This document shows positions 1-7,634 of a stretch of 63,371 bases of DNA, one piece after another. Made by a program: the position numbers and the translations under genes. The DNA lies in the NCBI GenBank assembly GCA_015488485.1, contig WFNR01000091.1, positions 1 through 63,371 of the forward strand, written 5' to 3'. This stretch comes from Cyclobacteriaceae bacterium (lineage in GTDB: Bacteria; Bacteroidota; Bacteroidia; Cytophagales; Cyclobacteriaceae). Position 1 is the stretch's first letter. Each line of letters opens with the position of its first letter. The notes beneath the pieces were generated by a model. The model searched no databases, was not told where the DNA came from, and saw only the letters and a list, made by a program, of their open reading frames with translations.

Positions 1-104
1 TGCTCCTGAATAGCCGCCCCACCGGTAAAGATATGCGGGTCGGACTGCGCCCACAGGCTGCCGCCCAGGCATAATAGCGCAATGGTAGTGATTAACCTTT
101 TCAT
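1..104 (-). CDS. Secreted protein, N-terminal fragment (runs off the window)
   Basis: Only the first 34 or so codons are present; the rest lies beyond the left edge. The start ATG is read on the minus strand at 104-102. The product begins MKRLITTIALLCLGGSLWAQ, a clear signal peptide with a WAQ cleavage site, so it is exported. The start is 23 bp downstream of the stop of the tail-collar gene at 128-1033 on the same strand, so the two are probably co-transcribed. Nothing in the fragment (continuing SDPHIFTGGAAIQ) identifies a family. A second surface protein of the same operon is a guess. Confidence 0.6.
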   Translation of the reverse strand, partial: MKRLITTIALLCLGGSLWAQSDPHIFTGGAAIQE

Positions 105-127
105 AAGCCGGGGTGTTTAGAGGTGGA

Positions 128-1033
128 TTACAGCTTGATGATGTAGTTGATACCGTAGTTAACCGGGCGGGTTTCGGCAATGCCCGTTAAGCCTGTTGAA
201 CCAGAAGTTGTATGAGAATGGTTGCCGCTTGCAGTAGAAGTAATCGTAATAGCGTTATCGCCACCTGAGTGCCTTACAAACCTATTGTCACTATTATCAC
301 CACTATCATCTCCTGAACCAGCATTTTCAAGTTTAATAGTAATTGTATGCACATGACTTCCTGCAGTATTGGCAGTAATTGAACCACTATCATGTAAATG
401 ACTCTCGAAACCGTCATCCTGGGTGGCACGCAGGGCCGGGCCGGGCTGGCCGTTGACCGGGCTGGTACCGGTGCCGCGCAAGAACATACCTCGCAGGTCG
501 GGCACGTTGTTAGAGCCCAACAGGTTGCGCAGGTTAAGCGAGCCAGCCAACCCGCTGATGTCACGACCATCGCATAGCACCCAGCCGGCCGGTATGTTGC
601 TCTCGTCACCGGCAAAGGCCACAATAGTACCGGTAGGCACCCCGTTGGCGGCACTGAGCGCATAGGGGGTTGACTGCAGCGGGGCATTCGAAACCACAAT
701 GGGCGTGCCCTTGTAATTTACCGTAATGATCAGTTTCATCGGCTCCTGATAAAACGGTATATCCAGAAACTCACCACTACCGGCCAACATATTACCCGTA
801 CCTACAATATGCGAGAAGACCCCGTAGGCATCGGTCTTGATGGTTACATCTTCCTTATAATAAGATTGACTATTGCTGACAGCCTGAATCTCAAAGGTAA
901 AGGTCATGGTCTCGTTCACAATGGCCGATTTGTCGGCATCGCGGGCAATACCTTGTACGGCAATACCGGTGTTTTGCGCCCGGGCGCCTACATAAAGCAA
1001 ACAAGCTAGCAAAAGGGTAAGTGAGGTTTTCAT
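128..1033 (-). CDS. Secreted protein with C-terminal phage tail-collar domain
   Basis: 301 residues. Residues 1-20 (MKTSLTLLLACLLYVGARAQ) form a signal peptide, so this is an exported protein and not a virion part. The middle (about 20-130) is probably a beta-rich adhesin-like region. From about residue 132 (PTGTIVAFAGD, IPAGWVLCDGR, PDLRGMFLRGTG) to the end (RPVNYGINYIIKL) it matches the tail-collar family (PF07484), which ends phage tail fibres. Three His-x-His motifs (HLH, HVH, HSH) sit in the collar insertion, in the style of metal-binding motifs of phage long-tail fibres. No other phage genes are nearby. A cell-surface fibre or adhesin is the likely role, by inference; the family call is firm. 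Confidence 0.8.
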   Translation of the reverse strand: MKTSLTLLLACLLYVGARAQNTGIAVQGIARDADKSAIVNETMTFTFEIQAVSNSQSYYKEDVTIKTDAYGVFSHIVGTGNMLAGSGEFLDIPFYQEPMKLIITVNYKGTPIVVSNAPLQSTPYALSAANGVPTGTIVAFAGDESNIPAGWVLCDGRDISGLAGSLNLRNLLGSNNVPDLRGMFLRGTGTSPVNGQPGPALRATQDDGFESHLHDSGSITANTAGSHVHTITIKLENAGSGDDSGDNSDNRFVRHSGGDNAITITSTASGNHSHTTSGSTGLTGIAETRPVNYGINYIIKL

Positions 1034-1248
1034 AATTTTATCGGTTGTGTTAAAATTTTAGAATCAGCGACATGTAATTTTATCCGAATCAAAAGTAGGC
1101 TTATAAATAAGGCGGTAGTTAGTCGAAAACTGTCAATAAGTAGTCCGAATCTGTCAAAACGGTTACTTTCGGGGTTGTTTTAGCTATTCAGAAAGTGTAT
1201 TATTGATTATTCATATACATTTTTGTTAAAAAGATTTACCTGATACAA

Positions 1249-4083
1249 ATGCCAACCTACCTGAGAATGCTGCTCCTTTTCTTTCTGCCTGCCTGGGTAG
1301 CAGCACAGTCGTATCAGCGTCCACCCCGGCTTGACAGCCTGCTGAGCAGCTATCAGCAGCCCCTACCCGACTCCCTGAGGCTGCAATTGCTTCCTGATAT
1401 TGTAGATGCCTATAAATATTATAAGCCGGATTCAGCTCAGTATTACGCTGAGCAAATGCTTGATTTGGCACAAGCCAATCAGAACCAGGCGGCTATCGTC
1501 TTGGCCCGGTACAAGCTGGGGCAGGTAGCCATTATCAAAGGGCGGATGCAGGAGTCGTTGGCCAACTACAAAAAGGGCTACGAGCTGGCAGTAGAATGGC
1601 ACCTGCCGGAGCTGATAGACGATGGGCGTTACTATCAGGCTACCGTATATGAAAGCATAGGTGAATACCAGCTGGCGCTCAACCTGCACCTGGCCAATCT
1701 GCGTGAGGCCGAGCAAGCCAAAGACACTTTCCTGTTGGCTCAAACCAGTTGGGAAGTAGGTGAGAACTACCGTCTGCAACAAGACGGCCCCTTGGCAGAA
1801 AAGTACTTCCGGCAAGCCCTTGACCTATACACCAGGCTGGGCGACCGCAGGGGTGCCTATAAGAGTGAGTACAACTTAGCTCTGGGGCGCGATCTGCAAG
1901 GGCATATTGCCGAAGCCACGCGGGTGCTGGCCGGCTTATTCAAATACCACGATGTTTTAGATAGCTACGACTCCGGCAATATCTACAACGACCTGGGTCG
2001 CGGCCTGATTGATATCGGTGAATACGACTCGGCCGAAACGGTATTGCTGCAAGCCCTGCGAATACGCAGAAAAATGTTTAGCCCCAGCCGCACAGCCGGC
2101 ACCCTTAATGAACTGGCTACCTTGCATTTGCGGCAGGGCAACTATGACAAAGTACTGGAGTATGATTTGCAGGCGCTACCCCTGGCAGAAGAGAGCGGTA
2201 ACATTTACAAACTAATTGACATTACCGACAAACTGAACCAGGCCTATTATGGTTTGGGTAAATACAAGGAGGCCTATGATTACCTGCAAAAATACCAGCA
2301 GTACACCGATAGTCTCTTCAACGAGCAGAAAGCCCAGGCGGTGGCCAATGTACAAACCCGCTACGAAACCGAAAAAAAGGAGCAGGAAAACCGGCTGCTT
2401 AAACAAGAGAAACAACTGGCTCTGGCTACCATCAGGCGCCAGAATATTTTAACCATAAGCAGCATCGCAGGGCTTGTACTGGTGTCGGTCATTGCTTTTA
2501 TCGCCTGGCGGGCCTACCGCATCAAGCAGCAAGCCGTGCAGGAAATCAACCACTTGCACCAGGCGCAAAACAAGTGGTTCAACAACATCGCCCACGAGCT
2601 ACGCACCCCGCTCACTCTTATCCTTGCTCCGCTCAACACCTTGCTTGGCAAATATCGGCCTGACTTGCCGGCCCGGGCTGTCAAAGAACTGGAGGTAGCC
2701 AACAAAAACAGCCAGCACCTGCTGCGCCTGGTTAACCAGATATTGGATGTTTCGAAAATGGATGCCGGGGAACTTACCCTGGAGGCCGCTCCGGTTCATC
2801 TCTCTACCCTGGTAAAACAAACCGTAGCGTTTTTTACCTCATTGGCCGAGTACAAGAATGTTTCTTTGCATGTAGGCATTGAATGTGACATTTGGGCCGA
2901 GGTGGATGGTGAAAAAATTCAGAATATCCTGATCAACCTGCTAGCCAATGCCCTGAAATTCACCCCACCTGGTGGCAAAGTAGAGGTGAGTGTCCGTCAG
3001 GCAGATGACCATATACTGCTTGCGGTGCAAGACAACGGGCCCGGTATACCTCCGGAAGACTTACCGCATATCTTCGAGCGCTTTTATCAGGTGCAGGATG
3101 CCGATCATACTCAGCAAGGTGGTTCGGGCATTGGGCTGGCATTGGCCCGTGAGTTTGCCCGCCTGCACAACGGCCGCCTGACCGTGCAAAGCGAAACGGG
3201 TCAGGGCAGTACTTTCACCCTGGAACTGCCGGCCAACCTGATATGCGAGCCCCCCGCCACCCAGGCAGCAGAAGATACCGATGCAGACGATCTACCCGCC
3301 TCTGATCAACCCACCCTGGCCATCCGCAGTCAGGAAAAGCCCAACATCCTGCTGGTAGAAGACAACCCCGATATGCAGGCTTATATTGAAGGCAACCTGA
3401 AAGAAACCTACCATGTTGTAAAAGCCAAAGACGGCCAGGAAGCCCTGGAAATATTACAGAAATTCACTCCCGACCTCATCCTCTCGGATGTAATGATGCC
3501 GCGGCTGGACGGCCTGCAACTGGCCCGCAAGCTCAAAGAAAACCGTAAATATAAATCCATCCCTTTTCTGACACTCACGGCCCGCATAGATGAAGAAACC
3601 AAGTTTGACGCCCTGCGCATCGGCATTGACGACTACATGGTCAAGCCTTTTAATACCGAAGAGTTGATTACCCGTATCGCCAACCTGATTGACAACTATC
3701 GCGCCCGCAAAGAGGCCATCCGCGAAGGTATGCATCCGGATGATGACCTCGCCCTGTCGCAGGAAGAAGAATGGGTGAACAAACTGAAAGAAAGGGTGTT
3801 GCAGGATATTACCAACAACAAACTATCGGTCAAAGATTTGAGTGAATTCAGCTCGATGAGCGAAAGCACCCTGCACCGCCTGCTTAAGAAAACCACCGGC
3901 CTTACGCCCGGCCAGTTTATCAGGGAAATCCGCCTGCAAAAAGCGCTGGAACTGCTGGAGCTGAAAAAATACAACACCGTGGCCGAAGTGGTCTATGCCG
4001 TGGGCTTCGAAAATCAATCTTATTTCAGCAAGCTGTTTAAAAAGCGCTTTGGCAAAAGCATCCGGGATTATCTGATTTCCTGA
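1249..4083 (+). CDS. TPR-containing hybrid sensor kinase / response regulator / AraC regulator
   Basis: 944 residues, a one-polypeptide two-component system. Order: signal peptide (1-19, ending VAAQ); a TPR-rich sensor region to about 380; a coiled coil; one membrane helix near 401-421; a HisKA domain with phosphoacceptor His449 in NIAHELRTPLT; an HATPase domain (about 540-660) with N box NILINLLANALKF and G boxes DNGPGIP and GSGIGLAL; a receiver domain with Asp747 in ILSDVMMP and Lys in MVKPF; and an AraC-type helix-turn-helix at about 845-944. By analogy with hybrid two-component systems of Bacteroidota, the TPR part lies in the periplasm and the protein binds DNA while anchored in the membrane. 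The ligand and targets are unknown. No susC/susD or glycan genes are adjacent, so the usual polysaccharide role is not supported. Confidence 0.93.
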   Translation: MPTYLRMLLLFFLPAWVAAQSYQRPPRLDSLLSSYQQPLPDSLRLQLLPDIVDAYKYYKPDSAQYYAEQMLDLAQANQNQAAIVLARYKLGQVAIIKGRMQESLANYKKGYELAVEWHLPELIDDGRYYQATVYESIGEYQLALNLHLANLREAEQAKDTFLLAQTSWEVGENYRLQQDGPLAEKYFRQALDLYTRLGDRRGAYKSEYNLALGRDLQGHIAEATRVLAGLFKYHDVLDSYDSGNIYNDLGRGLIDIGEYDSAETVLLQALRIRRKMFSPSRTAGTLNELATLHLRQGNYDKVLEYDLQALPLAEESGNIYKLIDITDKLNQAYYGLGKYKEAYDYLQKYQQYTDSLFNEQKAQAVANVQTRYETEKKEQENRLLKQEKQLALATIRRQNILTISSIAGLVLVSVIAFIAWRAYRIKQQAVQEINHLHQAQNKWFNNIAHELRTPLTLILAPLNTLLGKYRPDLPARAVKELEVANKNSQHLLRLVNQILDVSKMDAGELTLEAAPVHLSTLVKQTVAFFTSLAEYKNVSLHVGIECDIWAEVDGEKIQNILINLLANALKFTPPGGKVEVSVRQADDHILLAVQDNGPGIPPEDLPHIFERFYQVQDADHTQQGGSGIGLALAREFARLHNGRLTVQSETGQGSTFTLELPANLICEPPATQAAEDTDADDLPASDQPTLAIRSQEKPNILLVEDNPDMQAYIEGNLKETYHVVKAKDGQEALEILQKFTPDLILSDVMMPRLDGLQLARKLKENRKYKSIPFLTLTARIDEETKFDALRIGIDDYMVKPFNTEELITRIANLIDNYRARKEAIREGMHPDDDLALSQEEEWVNKLKERVLQDITNNKLSVKDLSEFSSMSESTLHRLLKKTTGLTPGQFIREIRLQKALELLELKKYNTVAEVVYAVGFENQSYFSKLFKKRFGKSIRDYLIS

Positions 4084-4170
4084 GCGACAGAACGGACGAA
4101 TGACGAAGCAAAGGGCTAAAGCCCGCATCCCCGCTTTTTCGGATTCCCGCTTGGCTCCCTCTGAACCGGA

Positions 4171-4806
4171 TTAATTCATTTTAAAAACGATATCTTCTAT
4201 CAGATTGGCACAAACATGCATACGCTTGCTGATTTCCTTCAACTGCGATAAAATTTCCTTATGAGCCAGCAAATAGGGTAAGTCCTGTTGCCGGTAGAGC
4301 TCCTTTAGTAGAGCGGCATATTTTTTAATCAATTCATTATCCAGATGAATAATGTACTCCACCTCCTGCAGAATATCATCAAAACGCTTATGATTGAGCA
4401 ATCCCAAACCGGCCGTCACACTGTTTATCTGCTCTGACAAGCTCTTCAGGATATCGGTATAGCCGGCCACCTGGTAAATACCATAGGTATCCATTTCAAT
4501 AAGCAAATGCTTGACACTCAGGTCTATCCAGTGCAAACTATTGTACACCCGGCTAATGGCTTCCTTATCTACCGGAGTGATAAAGGCCCTGTTCAGTTCA
4601 ATCAGATGCTGGCGGTTTTGTAGCTTGGCCTCATGAATAATCTTAAGAATATGCGCTATCTCCTGTGCTGAGGAATCATGGGTGGCAAAGTCGTTGAGGG
4701 CATGTATTATTTTGCCGGTAAGTTTACTCTGGGAAGTAAGCATACCGAAGAAATCAACCTCGGCCGGCACGAAAAAGGTTTTTATTTTTTGCCAAATATT
4801 TTTCAT
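4171..4806 (-). CDS. DUF47 / PhoU-like phosphate transport accessory protein
   Basis: 211 residues, almost all helical, with a start (MKNIWQKIKTFFVP) and length typical of the DUF47 family (PF01865, formerly UPF0111), which is related to PhoU. The conserved opening FFVPAEVDFFGMLTSQS is visible. Family members are found beside PiT transporters and modulate them. Here it starts 12 bp after the stop of the PiT gene on the same strand, so a transporter-regulator operon is very likely. No signal peptide; cytoplasmic. Confidence 0.88.
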   Translation of the reverse strand: MKNIWQKIKTFFVPAEVDFFGMLTSQSKLTGKIIHALNDFATHDSSAQEIAHILKIIHEAKLQNRQHLIELNRAFITPVDKEAISRVYNSLHWIDLSVKHLLIEMDTYGIYQVAGYTDILKSLSEQINSVTAGLGLLNHKRFDDILQEVEYIIHLDNELIKKYAALLKELYRQQDLPYLLAHKEILSQLKEISKRMHVCANLIEDIVFKMN

Positions 4807-4818
4807 AACGCTAACACA

Positions 4819-5838
4819 TTAAAAAAGCCTGTAAAGCACATAACTATACAAAGCCCCCATCAGCATAGAGGAGGGAATATTAAGCAGCCAGCCGGCAAAT
4901 ATCTCGCGTGCCTTGGCCCACCTTACGTGTTTGGGGCGCTCGGCTGCCCCTACGCCCATCAGTGTGGTGGTAACTACCTGAGTGGTAGAGGTAGGCGCCC
5001 CTACCAGCGATGAGGCCAGGATGACCGCTGCCGCCCCTACCTGGTCGGCAATAGAATGCAACAATTTGACTCTATAGATACCAAAGCCCAATGTTTTGAT
5101 GATAGACCACCCCCCAAACATAGTACCCAGGGTAATGGCGCTGGCGCATAGTATAATCACCCAGTCGGGCACGGTAAATGTAGTATAAACTCCGGCAGCC
5201 AGCAACAGCATCCCGATGATACCCATACCTTTTTGGGCATCGTTGGTGCCATGGCTAAAAGCCAGCCAGCCTACGGTAAAATACTGCGTAACTACAAACA
5301 ATGGCCGTGACTTGATGGAAAACCTTTTGAAAACTTGCAGAAATATTTTCATTACCAAAAATCCTACCAGCAATCCGGAAAGCGGTGAGATAAACATACC
5401 GGCCACTACTTTCATAAAGCCGGCCAGGTGGCCTGTACCCAGCTCTGTTATACCCCAGTGTATATGGCTACTACCCAAACCGCTAAGTCCTGCCCCTACC
5501 AGCCCGCTGGTAAGGGAGTTGGAAGACGAACTGGGCAGCCCCAGCCGCCAGGTAAGCAGATTATAGGTAATAGCCGCCAGAATGGCTGCCAATACTATGC
5601 TCAGCGCTAGCCCTTTACCGGCACCCGTCAGCCTTACAAACTCGCCAATGGTATCCGCCACTGCCAGGCCACCTAAAAAAGGACCCAGAAAAGTAAAAAC
5701 CGAGACAATGAGAATGGCAGTAGCCGGAGTCATGGCCCGTGAGGCGATTGCCGTGGCCACCATATCGGCTGCATCATGAAAGCCGTTGGTGAAGTCGTAA
5801 AGCAAGACCAGCGCAATACCAAGAACCAATATTATCAT
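4819..5838 (-). CDS. pit: PiT-family inorganic phosphate transporter
   Basis: 339 residues, about ten hydrophobic membrane helices. The two inverted family signatures (PF01384) are present: NGFHDAADMVATAIASRA near residues 18-35 and FSHGTNDAQKGMGIIG near 194-209. The protein imports inorganic phosphate (as a metal-phosphate complex in bacteria) using the proton gradient. It is followed after 12 bp by its DUF47 partner. In the first signature the usual TAN is AAD (NGFHDAADM), a variation that might alter cation use; I cannot judge this from sequence alone. An alkaline phosphatase is encoded about 32 kb away; I saw no clear Pho box. Confidence 0.92.
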   Translation of the reverse strand: MIILVLGIALVLLYDFTNGFHDAADMVATAIASRAMTPATAILIVSVFTFLGPFLGGLAVADTIGEFVRLTGAGKGLALSIVLAAILAAITYNLLTWRLGLPSSSSNSLTSGLVGAGLSGLGSSHIHWGITELGTGHLAGFMKVVAGMFISPLSGLLVGFLVMKIFLQVFKRFSIKSRPLFVVTQYFTVGWLAFSHGTNDAQKGMGIIGMLLLAAGVYTTFTVPDWVIILCASAITLGTMFGGWSIIKTLGFGIYRVKLLHSIADQVGAAAVILASSLVGAPTSTTQVVTTTLMGVGAAERPKHVRWAKAREIFAGWLLNIPSSMLMGALYSYVLYRLF

Positions 5839-5932
5839 TCTGCTGATGGGTTATTGCCAGCACTAAATTAACAAAGCTGCTTGCCTCCCGGCCACCTTGG
5901 TGCAGAAAATTCGGATAAAACCGGCTGGCTTC

Positions 5933-6739
5933 CTAATCACGTTTCTTCTTTTGCCAATGCCATTGCCAGTAAATGAAACCGTACGGACTGGTCAGCCGGT
6001 TGGGTACCTGACCGAATTTCATGGTAAAAACCACCAGTTCTACCCTGAAAGCCCTTAAAAATCCGGCCCTGGCGCGATAAAATGGAGCCAGCCGTGTACC
6101 CAGGGTAAATTGCTGTTTGCGGGCCGTATTATCGATATACATGTAGGTGGTGCCCTGCGAGATACTGGTGTGTAGGCTCAGCCAGGGATAGGTTCGCCAG
6201 TCCAACCCCAACGATAAATCGGGAGAAATATCCTGGCTATAGGTGTCAGTGATAAGATTTGACGAATCTTTGTTGGCAAAGGACAGGTATTCGGAATACG
6301 TAGCCCCACCTGATAAGTGCAGCATCAGGGTTGGGGTAAGCCGCCAGCTTGCATTCAGCCGGTGATACCAGTTGTGACCCTTTCTTATTACCGACAGCTC
6401 ACTATTGCCCTCCAGTAAATCTACCTCGCGGGGCAGGTATTGATACTGCGTTTCATAGGCCAAAGCCGGAAGGAAACCGTTTTGCTTGAGCAGTCTGAAC
6501 CGGAGATTAAGGCTTACCACCTGGCCAAACCACTCCCAAAAGGGCAATTCTACCGTCAGCCAGTTGGTAATGCCTATCTGGGCAAAGCCCGGATAGGGTA
6601 CCAGGTTTTGCGCGTAAAAAAATGTCCCTTGCTTATAAGTGTATGCCGTAAACGCTTCGCCCGGGTGCAAAAGTATGTCGGCTTGAAGCCCTTGCAGGTT
6701 GTCAGAATTCTTCTCTTGCGCACAGATATTGTGTGTCAA
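5933..6739 (-). CDS. Probable envelope protein, signal peptide apparently frameshifted
   Basis: 268 residues in the open frame, which starts only with TTG at 6739 and has an in-frame TAA two codons upstream. The product begins THNICAQEK, like the end of a signal peptide lacking its hydrophobic core. In the adjacent frame, from GTG at 6764, the DNA encodes VKILLCLII just before this point. Joining the two frames near 6738 gives a normal signal peptide (V/MKILLCLI-LTHNICAQ). So a one-base indel, either real or a sequencing error, is likely. The body alternates aromatic and polar residues (SLNLRFRLL, LSLGLDWRTYPWLSLHTS) as in outer-membrane beta barrels. No family recognised. Confidence 0.6.
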   Translation of the reverse strand: MTHNICAQEKNSDNLQGLQADILLHPGEAFTAYTYKQGTFFYAQNLVPYPGFAQIGITNWLTVELPFWEWFGQVVSLNLRFRLLKQNGFLPALAYETQYQYLPREVDLLEGNSELSVIRKGHNWYHRLNASWRLTPTLMLHLSGGATYSEYLSFANKDSSNLITDTYSQDISPDLSLGLDWRTYPWLSLHTSISQGTTYMYIDNTARKQQFTLGTRLAPFYRARAGFLRAFRVELVVFTMKFGQVPNRLTSPYGFIYWQWHWQKKKRD

Positions 6740-7006
6740 TAATTAAACACAACAAGATTTTCACCAGCAGCCTTAGGGGCAGCAGATTATCCTTTTTTAG
6801 CGTATTGGTAAATACAGACACGATACCGATGAGTTATCCCGCAAGTGAATACCCTCACTAACTAAAATCAAATTTAAGTTTATTTGAACAAAAACGCTAC
6901 CTAAGAAGATATAAAATCCTGTAAGTCAACGCTTTTTAACTATTTATTTTATATAATCATTTCGTTAAAAAAGCTACCGCTCCCATCCCCACTATCCGAT
7001 TTATAC
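6740..7006. other. Intergenic region with no gene seen
   Basis: AT-rich spacer between the envelope gene (5933-6739) and the terminator of the Lys/Ala-rich gene. It includes the shifted-frame signal-peptide coding stretch at about 6738-6764 and must contain the promoter of the 5933 gene. I could not pick a convincing TTTG/TAnnTTTG pair and saw no small ORF with a plausible start. Confidence 0.5.
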
Positions 7007-7040
7007 AAAAAAACGGGGAGCTATCGCTAACTCCCCGTTT
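7007..7040 (-). terminator. Rho-independent terminator of the Lys/Ala-rich gene
   Basis: Perfect 10-bp stem (AAACGGGGAG at 7011-7020 with CTCCCCGTTT at 7031-7040) and a 10-base loop. On the minus strand the stem is followed by a run of seven T. It lies 25 bp after the stop of the gene at 7065-7481. Confidence 0.85.
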
Positions 7041-7064
7041 GAAAATAATTGTTAAGAAATTATG

Positions 7065-7481
7065 TTATTCTTCTTTCTTATCCTCTTTGGTAGCGGCTTT
7101 CTTACTTTTCGGAGCAGCTTTCTTTTTGGCTGGCGCTTTTTTCTTGGCCTCACCTTCGCCTGCCGTTTCTTTGGCTTTGGCAGCTGCTTTTTTCGGGGCT
7201 GCCTTTTTCTTAGGAGCAGCTTTTTTCTCTTCCTTAGGCGCTTCTTCCGTGGGCGCTGCTACTTCTGCCGCTGCTGCTACCTCGTTAGCTTCTGCCTTGG
7301 CCGGCTTGCTTTTTTCGGCCTTGGTAGCCTTCCCGGCTTTGGCTTTAAATTCTTCTTTAACTGCCTCTATATCAACTTGTTTAATAACCGGCTTAAAGCC
7401 CAGTATCTTAAACCTTTGCTTTCTTACTTTGGCCTTCAATTTATTTCTGCGGGCCTTTCTCTTTAATCGGGTTACTGCCAT
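7065..7481 (-). CDS. Lys/Ala-rich histone H1-like small basic protein
   Basis: 138 residues. The first 50 (MAVTRLKRKARRNKLKAKVR, then a short hydrophobic segment KILGFKPVIKQVDIEAVKEEF) are highly basic and look like a conserved head. Residues 50-138 are low complexity, with repeated KKAAPKKKAAPKK and AAKAKE units like eukaryotic histone H1 tails or bacterial AlgP/Hc1-type proteins. Nucleic-acid binding is the likely role, whether nucleoid or ribosome associated. A Bacteroidota-specific small family is my impression, not tested. Transcribed divergently from hisS and closed by a strong terminator. Long ORFs on the opposite strand here are composition artefacts. Confidence 0.75.
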   Translation of the reverse strand: MAVTRLKRKARRNKLKAKVRKQRFKILGFKPVIKQVDIEAVKEEFKAKAGKATKAEKSKPAKAEANEVAAAAEVAAPTEEAPKEEKKAAPKKKAAPKKAAAKAKETAGEGEAKKKAPAKKKAAPKSKKAATKEDKKEE

Positions 7482-7608
7482 GATTTTTCAGTTTCGCAAA
7501 ATTGAAGTGCAAAAATAGGTATTCTGATTAGAATAAAAAGTATGCCACCCTAAAATTTATTTGCTTCAGGCACACTTTACCAGCGCACCGCTTCTGCTTC
7601 ATTTTATC

Positions 7609-7616
7609 TATTTTTG
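7609..7616 (+). promoter_or_regulatory. Probable -7 element for hisS
   Basis: TATTTTTG fits the Bacteroidota -7 consensus TAnnTTTG and ends 18 bases before the hisS ATG, implying a very short leader. No good -33 TTTG lies at the expected distance, so the call is tentative. Confidence 0.4.
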
Positions 7617-7634
7617 CCCTGACCTTAGTACACT

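Noticed and set aside
128-1033. Prophage remnant suggested by the tail-collar domain
   Set aside because: The protein has a signal peptide and there are no other phage genes in the visible neighbourhood.
4111-4122. GGGCTAAAGCCC hairpin after the hybrid kinase gene
   Set aside because: Five-bp stem, tiny loop and no T-run on either strand.
7039-7518. Two long plus-strand frames rich in Ala/Phe and Leu opposite the Lys/Ala-rich gene
   Set aside because: They mirror the biased codons of the minus-strand gene, begin in its terminator, and have no sensible start signals.
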